Origin: Corallium rubrum | Lineage: Eukaryota; Cnidaria; Anthozoa; Scleralcyonacea; Coralliidae | DNA: 64,000 nucleotides | Assembly (NCBI GenBank): GCA_964035015.1 | Contig: OZ036016.1 | Location: 6,389,714 to 6,453,713 of the forward strand | Direction: 5' to 3' | In this document: positions 36,794-48,200 of the stretch, piece by piece | Layout of the letters: every line of letters starts with the position of its first letter | How positions within the stretch are numbered: position 1 is the first letter of the stretch | Notes under the pieces: model-generated | Database searches by the model: none | Told to the model about the DNA's origin: nothing | Seen by the model: only the letters and a program-made list of their open reading frames with translations | Translations under genes and position numbers: made by a program

Positions 36794-39700
36794 TTAATAT
36801 AATCCATTTTCACTCAAGTTCTTTGATTTCGGTTGCTGTATTGGTGGTACCTAAATGAATTATTAAGAAATCGATCATTTCACTGACATAGGTCCACCAC
36901 ACTACTCTAGTGCACCCTGTTCTTACACACAATTATTTTAATGATGTCACAGAATAGAATGTAGAGAAGGTGTAGACTAGCAGATGATAAATAATGAAAA
37001 ATTATTCCTCTCTGTCATATTGGTGTTATTGTATTTACTGTACTACGGTTTTCAGTGAGTACAAACTACATCACTACAGACATCATTACAGTATTTCTAT
37101 TTATGCTCACCATTTATAACAATTATTTCTTCAGTTTTCAAAGGCTACAATAGTTGAAAATATGAAATGTGAATTAGTTTTACTGATTATTATAATAACA
37201 CTTGAAACAAAACATCAAAAATTAGAAGTGGTCAGCTGCCAAAAGCTGAGCAATAAATAATTATGTCTTCCAGGGGGAGTGCTTGAGGGGCACTCTGCTT
37301 TCCAGATTAAAGTGCCACTAACCCCAAAACTTTTTTCTCGCAAATTTAAGAGCCCTTATTGAGTGGATTAGGCCAGTTAATAAATTATTGGTATTGGACG
37401 TTTCCTTGATCTTCTTTAGATGACCAAAGTTGCATCTGCATGTCCCATGGTGGAGTAGGAAAGGGAATGGGTATATTCCTGGTATGACGTCAGACAAGTC
37501 AAACAAGGAACTCCTTTGACCTCTGTCTGGTGAATACATAGAATTTTTTGGGTTGAAAATTCATTTTCCCAACTAACTCAATGTAAAAATTCTATGCATT
37601 CAGCAGACAGAGCTCAAATGAGTTCCTTGTTTGGCTTGTCTGACATCACACCAGGAATATACCCATTCCCTTTCCTTATCCGCCATGGGGCATGTATATG
37701 CCAATTTTAGCAACTTTGGTGGTCTACAGAAGACCAAGGAAATGTCCAATACCAATAATTTATTCACTGGACTAATCCACTCAATAAGGGCTTTTAGATT
37801 TGTGAAAAAATGTTTTGGGGGTTAGTGACACTTTAATAATAAACACAATGACACCAACTTGTTGCTTACTACAGTAAGCAAGAAGTTGGTGTCATTGCAT
37901 TTATTATACTCCCCCATGTATTCATAATTAGTTTAATACTTACCACAATTTCTGGAGCGAGTTGTTTGACTGCAGTGTCCAAATATTCAGGTAGAGTTTT
38001 GAAAGGGTTTGTACTTGATTGAAAGAAATGTTGGCTACGACGAGAGAGAAGTCTCAAAGCTGTAAGAAAACAAAATCAAAAGAATTATAATTATGTTTTC
38101 CTTACAACCATTATTACATATCACTACCACGGATGCTACACACTAAGTTTCTGAAACATACCTCTCCAGCCAAACTTTGGGTCATTTACAAGCCTGTTAA
38201 AAATGAATGTTGAAATTCGTAAGACTAATGCACCTATCAGTTGAAAGCCCAACTCCCCACCCCAGGATAAGGTGGGGGAAATGTGGGAAATTTTATAGCA
38301 TTTGAAAGCATTTTATGCAAAATCAAATCCCCACCCAGTCCTGGGGTGGGGGGAGTTGGGCTTTCAATTGATAGGTGCATAATGAACAGTACGGCCTATA
38401 CTAGTTAATAAATTTCCAGCTTGAGCATAATAAAGGGTAAAGGACTGGGTGGCTAATCATCCTTACTTGCAGCCAGCGGCTGAATTGCGAAGGACGCAGA
38501 TCAACGTGGCCGTGTCGAGGCATATCAAAGGCGCTCCAAGCAGCCGCCAACGACACAGTTCAGACCACGGATCACAGCTAAGATGTTAGGTGTTGATTTT
38601 ATGAAGGGAGGAAAACCGGAGAACCCGGTGGAAAACCATTGAAGCACAGGAGAGATCAACTACAACTCTACTCACATGAGTTCCAAGCCCGATAACGGGG
38701 TCATTTCCAAGCGGTCACCCATCCAAGTACTAACCCCGTCTAACTGGGCTTAACTTTTTGGTGAGAGGCAGCACGCTAACAGCACACGCCACCCGTGCTC
38801 CCCGTAATAGAAATAATGTTCTGTTGTTCAACTTACTTATATTGATCCTCAATTTGAGCATCAGGATCAGCTTGCTCTATAGCTTCCTCAAAAAATGCTT
38901 TCAGATCAGGCAGGAACATCCTTTAGAAATATTAGAAAAATATTGATGGGCTTTATGATGATACAAGTTATTTTATTTAGTTTAGGATAATTTACCTTTC
39001 AGCTGATCTACATGCTGCCATATTATCAGGACACAAGTTCCATAGACGAGTAAGTTCAGCACTAGAGAACATATTAAGCACAAGTTAACTTAAGTCTTAA
39101 AGACACCCAATTAATGCACTACCATCATCACTATCATAGCTACCACCATCATCACCATAACTACTACCATCAACTACCAGAACCATCAAAACTGCCACCA
39201 CCACAACTTAGTACCATTACTACTACCATCACCATTACAACTACCACCACCATCACAACTACCACAACCATTACTACTGCCACCACCATTACAACTACCA
39301 CCACTACTACCACCACCATCTACTACCACCACTACCACCACCACCATCACCACCACTACTACCACCACCACTACCACCACCACCACCACTACCACCATCA
39401 CTACTACCACCACCACTACCACCACCATCACTACCACCACCATCACTACCACCACCACCATCACTACCACCACCACCATCACCACCACCACCACCATCAC
39501 TACCACCACCACCATCACTACCACCACCACCATCACTACCACCACCACCATCACTACCACCACCACCATCACTACCACCACCACCATCACCACCACCACC
39601 ACCATCACTACTACCACCACCATCACTACCACCACTACCACCACCATCACTACCACTACTACTGCCACCACCATCACTATCACCATCACTACCACCACCA

Positions 39701-42700
39701 TCACTACCACCACCACCACCACCATCACTACTACCACCACCATCACTACTACCACCACTACCACTACTACTGCCACCACCATCACTACCACCATCACCAC
39801 TACCACCACCATCACTACCACCACCACTACTGCCACCACCACTACTACTGCCACCACCATCACTACCACCATCACCATCACTACCACCACCATCACTACT
39901 ACCACCACCATCACTACCACTACTACTGCCACCACCATCACTATCACCATCACTACCACCACCATCACTACCACCATCACCACCACCATCACTACTACCA
40001 CCACCATCACCACCACCATCACTACCACTACCACCATCACTACTACGACCACCACTACCACCACCACCACCACTACTACCACCACCATCACTACTACCAC
40101 CACCATCACTACTACCACCACCACTACCACCACCATCACTACCACCACCACCATCACTACCACCACCACCATCACTACTACCACCACCATCACCACCACC
40201 ACCACCATCACTACCACCACCACCATCACTACCACCACCACCATCACTACCACCACCACCATCACTACCACCACCACCATCACCACCAACACCACCATCA
40301 CTACTACCACCACCATCACTACCACCATTACCACCACCACCACCATCACTACCACTACTACTGCCACCACCATCACTATCACCATCACTACCACCACCAT
40401 CACTACCACCACCACCACCACCATCACTACTACCACCACCATCACTACTACCACCACCATCACTACTACTACCACCACTACCACCATCACTACCACCATC
40501 ACCATCACCATCACTACTACCACCACCATCACTACTACCACCACCATCACTACCACCACCACCATCACTACTGCCACCACCACTACTACTGCCACCACCA
40601 TCACTACCACCATCACCATCACTACCACCACCATCACTACCACCACCACCATCACTACCACCATCACCACCACCATCACTACCACCATCACTACTACCAC
40701 CACCATCACTACCACCAACATCACTACCACCACCACCATCACTACTACCACCACCATCGCTACCACCACCATCGCTACCACCACCATCACTACCACCACC
40801 ATCACTACCACCACCACCATCACTACCACCACCACCATCACTACCACCACCACCATCACTACTACCACCACCATCACTACTGCCACCACCATCACTACTG
40901 CCACCACCACTACTACCACCACCACTACTACTGCCACCACCATCACTACTACCACCACCATCACTACCACCACCATCATCACTACTACCACCACCATCAC
41001 TACTACCACCACCACTACTGCCACCACCATCACTACTACCACCACCATCACTACTGCCACCACCATCACTACTACCACCACCATCACTACTACCACCACC
41101 ATCACTACCACCACCACCATCACTACCACCACCACCATCACTACCACCACCACCATCACTACTACCACCACCATCACTACTGCCACCACCATCACTACTA
41201 CCACCACCACTACTACTGCCACCACCACCACTACTGCCACCACCACTACTACTTCCACCACCACTACTACTGCCACCACCACTACTACTGCCACCACCAC
41301 TACTACTGCCACCACCATTACTACTACCACCACCACTACTACTGCCACCACCACCACTAATGCCACCACCACTACTACTGCCACCACCACTACTACTGCC
41401 ACCACCATCACTACTACCACCACCATCACTACTGCCACCACCACGACTACTGCCACCACCATCACTACTACCACCACCACCACTACTGCCACCACCATCA
41501 CTACTACCACCACCATCACTACTACCACCACCATCACTACTACCACCACCACTACTACTGCCACCACCACTACTGCCACCACCACTACTACTGCCACCAC
41601 CACTACTACTGCCACCACCACTACTACTGCCACCACCACTACTACTGCCACCACCACTACTACTGCCACCACCACTACTACTGCCACCACCACTACTACT
41701 GCCACCACCACTACTACTGCCACCACCACTACTACTGCCACCACCACTACTACTGCCACCACCACTACTACTGCCACCACCACTACTACTGCCACCACCA
41801 CTACTACTGCCACCACCACTACTACTGCCACCACCACCACTAATGCCACCACCACTACTGCCACCACCACTACTACTGCCACCACCACTACTACTGCCAC
41901 CACCACTACTACTGCCACCACCATCACTACTACCACCACCACTACTACTGCCACCACCATCTACTACCACCACCACTACTACTGCCACCACCATCACTAC
42001 TACCACCACCATCACTACTACCACCACCACTACTACTGCCACCACCATCACTACTACCACCACCATCACTACTACCACCACCACTACTACTACCACCACC
42101 ATCACTACTACCACCACCATCACTACTACCACCACCACTACTACTGCCATCACTACTACCACCACCATTACTACTGCCACCACCATCACTACTACCACCA
42201 CCATCACTACTGCCACCACCATCACTACCACCACCACCATCACTACTACCACCATTACTACTGCCACCACCATTACAACCACCACCACCATTACAACTGC
42301 CACCACCATTACAACTACCACCACCACATTACAACTACCACCACCATTACAACTACCATCACTACTACAACTGCCACCACTACTACCACCACCATCATCA
42401 CAACTACCACCACCATGTCAACTACGACCATCACAACTACCACCACCATGACAACTACTACCACCACCATTTACAACTGCCACCACCATTACAACTACCA
42501 CCACTACTGCCACCACCATCACAACTACCACCACCATTACAACTACCACCACTAAAGTACTGTACTGCCACCACCATCACCACCACAGTAAGTACCTTCC
42601 CATATCCAATTTTGAAGAAGCAATCACATCAGAACTTTCAGTAATTTGCTCATATTTCTCAGCTGATCTAAAAAATACAAGATAATACAAACACAATGGT

Positions 42701-45109
42701 TTATCATAATGTGTAAATGTTTGATTCAATATCATTTACTTGACACGTTGCTTCAGCTTGGGAAAATATCACCAGTGCACTAAATCCAAGAAGTAAGGTC
42801 CAGGTTAATCTGACTTAACGAAGTTATAACACAAGTTATCAAACTAAACTTTAACATTTACTTACTTTTCAGAAGATTCTTTTTTTATTTCTCTGTTAAA
42901 ATGAAGAAAATAAAATATTAACTACCATTATTAGTGTACTTCTATTTAGATGCTAGCTTAACCATAGAGATCATATAAATACTAGAGGGGGTATTGGTGG
43001 GAAAATTTGGTAACGACATGGCAGCCACCATTAACCTATGATATTTCAGTCAATTTGGTTGGCAAATGTACTAGACCCAGTCCTTTGCCAACCAACGTGC
43101 CTAATGTTTGCCTCTAAAAAATCCAAGATGGTGGCATTCAATTGGTTACCCGTGGTTGACTGAAATTAAGATAGGATGCCCCCTCTAGTATTTATATGAT
43201 CTCTATGGGCTTAACCCTCAACCTCACCCACATCTCATCCTCCACCTCTAAACCTCCACCCAATAAAAATAAATAAAACTAAATAAAAATAGGTCCTTCG
43301 ACTACAGTATTTACAAACCTTTCCTTGATAAAACTTGGACAACCAGCATTCTTCCATGAATTCCAATTTTCTTCTCTTGTTAAAACACACTAAATAAATA
43401 ATCAAAAGCAGTATTAATTTGGTAGAAAACTAACCCATCAGCTAGAGTGCAAAGCACAATGCTCCGCTCAATTTACCTCAACATATTTTGCAAACTTTTC
43501 TCCATCTGGTGGAGTTTCTTTTAGTAACTGAAATGAAATTTAAAAAATTGAATTACCTGTGGCTTGCATAATAATTATGTAATTAATATCTATTAGTCAA
43601 ATGAGTCTAGGGGTACTACTCAGTTTTTATATACCTCGTACACTTTTGATGTGCTATCTTTCACAAAAGTACTTTGTTTTTCTTTCAAAACCTGACTCGC
43701 ACTACAAAAAGGAGAAATGTCTATCAAAAAAAGCATTGCAATGGTTCCATTTCAAAACTACTGTATTCCTTAGAAAAGGTTTGTATTTCATTACACACAC
43801 CTTTTAAACTTGACATCAGCATTAAGATATTGAAACAGTATAAGAAGCTGAACAAGGATCTGAAAATATACAGTATATTAGAAAGGAAAAAAGAGAAGGG
43901 AAGACAGTAGAAAAGAGTAAAGAAAAGGAGGAAGGAAGGAAGGAAGGAAGGAAGGAAGGAAGGAAGGAAGGAAGGAAGGAAGGAAGGAAGGAAGGAAGGA
44001 AGGAAGGAAGGAAGGGAGGGAGGGAGGGAGGGAGGGAGGCAGGAAGGAAGGGAGGGAAGGAAGGAAGGAAGGAAGGAAGGAAGGAAGGAAGGAAGGAAGG
44101 AAGGAAGGAAGGAAGGAAGGAAGGAAGGAAGGAAGGAAGGAAGACAAGAAACAAAAAGAAGAATGGGAAGAAAAAATAAGGAAGGAAGAACAGAAAGTTC
44201 TGTTGGACAGAAAAAAAAAACATTCAAAATATTCACTTACTGTTCTTCGGAAGCTGGAATCATTTAACTGTAAGTTCAAGAACTGATAAAAAAAGAAAAT
44301 GTACATGTAAGTCCTACATTTGCTCAGAATTGGAAGTTTTTTAAAGTATTCTGAATGCTTGCTGGGTGTCCCAACATTTTACTTTGATACTAATTAGCTG
44401 CTTCAAAATAGTCACTATTGATGACAGTGGATGTTAAAATTTAGATACATGTACATGTGTACATTTGCTAAAATTGTCACATGACTTAACATAAACAGTA
44501 CATCATAATGCTTAATCTGTTTAAAAATTATTGTATAGCTAGAGTTACCTTTTCACTTGTCAAAAATTTAGCAAAATATACATTAGGTTCTTCTGACCCA
44601 TCACTAAAATACACATCACACAATTACAACATTGCTAGCTTTGTTGTTTTAGATTGATTGATTGGTTGATTAATTGATTGCTTAATTAGGATTGATTCAT
44701 CGATTTGTTGATAGATTAATTTATTGATGGCTTCGTTGATTGAATCAATCAACCAATTAACCAATCAATCAACTAACCAATCAATCAATCAATCAATCAT
44801 TCAACAAATAGATTAGCAAATCAATTAATCAACCAATTAACCAATCAATCAACCAATCAATTAATTAACAAATAGATTAACAAATCAATCAAACAATCAA
44901 CCAATAGATTAACAAATCAATTAACCAATCAATCAATCGATCAATCAATCAATCAATCAATCAACCAACCAACCAATACATTAACAAATCAATAGATTAT
45001 AAACAAATCAATTAACCAGTCAATCAATCAATCAACCAACCAATAGATTAACAAATCAATTAACCAATCAATCAATCAATCAATCAACCAATAGATTAAT
45101 AAATCAATT

Positions 45110-45145
<36 letters not shown>

Positions 45146-45257
45146 GATTAACAAATCAATTAATCAATCAATCAATCAACCAACCAACCAACCAGTAGAT
45201 TAACAAATCAATTAACCAATCAATCAATCAATCTTCAACCAACCTACCAAATAACCA

Positions 45258-45290
<33 letters not shown>

Positions 45291-48200
45291 CCAACCAATT
45301 GCAACCAACCAATTAATCAATCAACCAATGAATACCAAAGAATGAATCAACTAACCAACCAACTAATCAACCATTTTTATCAGTTAACCAATTTTGCCAT
45401 AACTACTGTAGTTGGTTGTTGGTTAGGTTGCTGGTTAAATGACTGAGTACCTACATGTAACTAATACTGATTGATATTGTTTGGTTAGTTGTTTGATACT
45501 TAATCAATGCTCACCAACATAAGCAATACTAAGACTCACTTACCTCATTACTACATCCTTACTATCATTGTGCTTTCTTTTCTTCGAGGGAGGCTCTAGT
45601 TTGTGACTACCAAAAGCAGCAAGAACTGCAGATGCATTCTGAAATAAGAAAATCAAATTTACATCTACAGTGCACCATAGTCATGTGGAATATTTTGTAA
45701 ATTGGCTTATTTCAATTTATATTTATATTTACATATTAGCAATGATCAAATTGAAACAATTTCATTGTTACATGTTTTAGATAATTGCTTACTATAATAT
45801 TAATTAACATCAACACTTACATCTACAAATTTTTTCCACAAAAGATCTTCGTAACATTGAGTAGGACATCGAAAGAAATCTTGTAGAGCCCAGAATTTAT
45901 TGTACAAAATAAAATCCACAATTTCACTGTCCAAAAGAGAAAAGAACAATTATTAGAAATTATGGCAGAAATGAATCAATAACTTGCCATTGCTGTCTAC
46001 ACTTGTCGACTGAGAAAACTCCCTCTGATGAGTTGAAATCGATGAATAAAGAAACCATTTTTAGCTGAGGTACGAGTGGGTTAATACGATAGTACATTTA
46101 GAGCAAGAAAACTTAGAATATGCAAACAATTTCCTATCTACAGTACATGTTCATAGAAAATATTTCATACCATTTGAAGTTTCCCCCAGCCCTTTCAAAA
46201 TTCATTATTTTAGTACCATGAAAAAGCAGTTTCAACTAGCTGGCTACACTGACATACCTTTTGCTGTCAACTGCCTTCAAGTCACCTTTCTCCTATGATT
46301 AATTAAACAAAACAATATTACAATTTCTGAACCCTATCATCACATTGCTGTGATTTTATTGGCTAAACAGTTAATGGAAACAGACGTTCCAAAGCACTCA
46401 ACCTAACTCCACAAGTAATATCTCACCTGAATTCTTCTTCCCTTATATTCATATGTAGTAACATTTTCCATATTAAACTTACTCATTAAATTTAACCCTG
46501 CAAAGATGACATAGTGTGTAAGAAACAAGCAAGCTTTCACCCCAAATACAAACATATGTACATAGTTCAAGAGCCATTGTGGCCTATATATACCAGGGAG
46601 GAGGCTAATCAGAACAAATTCATCAGACATTTCTCAATTCAACAGTTTTCAGTTTTTTTAATTTTTCTCCCACCTCAAATACAAATATATTTTCTCCAAG
46701 TACACAAATGTACTTCAAGAGCCATTTTGAAGCATACATCTATCTCCTTCTGCTAAATAATTAAGTCTTATAAAATTCATACCAGATTTCTCAGAAAGAG
46801 GAAATAGTCTTGTGAGAATTAATTGTATTCTTCCACAGAAGATTGTATTTTGTGAAGTTGACAGACGACGCAGTAAATCTACAACAGATAAAAAGCTTTA
46901 TTAAGACTGACATGTATATATAAATTAGTTTTGTGGAAACACCACGTAAAATATTTCTTTGCTAAGCTTTCGGCCTGTTGACTCAGGCCTTCATCAGAGC
47001 AATGACAACAAGTTGTTGGCTCATGTCATTTATAAACTAAGCAACTGATCAATTAAATCATGTAAGAACACAATGGCGTATCACATTAATTTTATTAATT
47101 AGAAAACAAAATCAAGAATGTTCTCCGAATAGGGCACGCCACGTGCTATTTAATGGCTATCCCTCCTGAGAAATAGTGCGATGTTTTGCAATCTCTTGAG
47201 AATCCATTGAGATTGCAAAACATCGCACTATTTCTCAGGAGGGATAGCCATTAAATAGCACGTGGCGTGCCCTATTCAGAGAACATTCTTGATTTTGTTT
47301 TCTAATTAATAAAATTAACGTGATACGCCATTGTATTCTTACGTGATTTAATTGATCAGTTGCTTAGTTTATAAATGACGTGAGCCAACAACTTGTTGTC
47401 ATTGCTCTGATGAAGGCCTGAGTCAACAAGCCGAAAGCTTAGCAAAGAAATATTTTACGTGGTGTTTCCACAAAACTTATTTATATTACTTTATCGCCAT
47501 GAAAACGTTCAAAGAATTAAGACTGACATGATTTTAAATAATGAGGGCCTTACTGTAATTAGAGAACTATTATAACTGTAATTTCAAAACAACTACAGTA
47601 TGCATTTCAAAATACTGTAGGTTCAACCAGTGTTTCTCTAAATATGTTATCATGTGCTTGTTTGAATAAAGTGAATGTTTTTTCCACTTTTGTAAACTTA
47701 CCATTACACATTCTTAAAAGCATATTTTTTACAGTTGTGAAGAATGGTTCCTTAAAAATTAAATAATAATCATAATTAATAAATATGTACTTTTTCATAT
47801 TGCTGGCTTCACAACATTGCTTGTGGCTTCTGTTAACAATAATAAACTTACTGATGTCCATGTCGAAACATGTTTTTCAACTATATGAAAAAGGTCTTCA
47901 CAAATATCCAATGTAGTTCCATCAAAGATATCAGACAAAAGAACAATTGGCAAAGACAGTGAGGTAATACCTGAAATTTGAAATACTTTTAACTCAAAAC
48001 ATTGCAGAATTATAAACAAAAAAAAACTCAAAAAATAAGTGCACAGTACAGTGTTGACAATCAGTATAATTATATATAATAAGCAAAACCTTTTTTGGAG
48101 CAATTGATAGCAAGATGGATGAGTAGATCACAAAGAGATGAATCTTTATTAACAATCTTAAAAATAAGAAAGAAAAGAATTATTGGGTCATTCCAGAAAA

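Noticed and set aside
37318..37825. Two similar ~70-codon proteins
   Set aside because: They are mirror reads of the two arms of the palindromic element at 37307-37836.
39114..42451. Very long open frames coding poly-His/Tyr, poly-Val/Met, Gly/Ser or Pro/Leu
   Set aside because: They arise because ACC/ATC/ACT triplets contain no stops in several frames. They sit wholly in a THOC1 intron and have no start context or homology.
43724..44306. Leu/Pro/Ser-Phe repeat frames on the minus strand
   Set aside because: They are translations of the GGAA microsatellite; the true THOC1 exons nearby are 44282-44241 and 43859-43801.
44655..45380. CRISPR-like array
   Set aside because: The spacing is irregular, and both repeat and interval are CAAT-type simple sequence in an animal intron.
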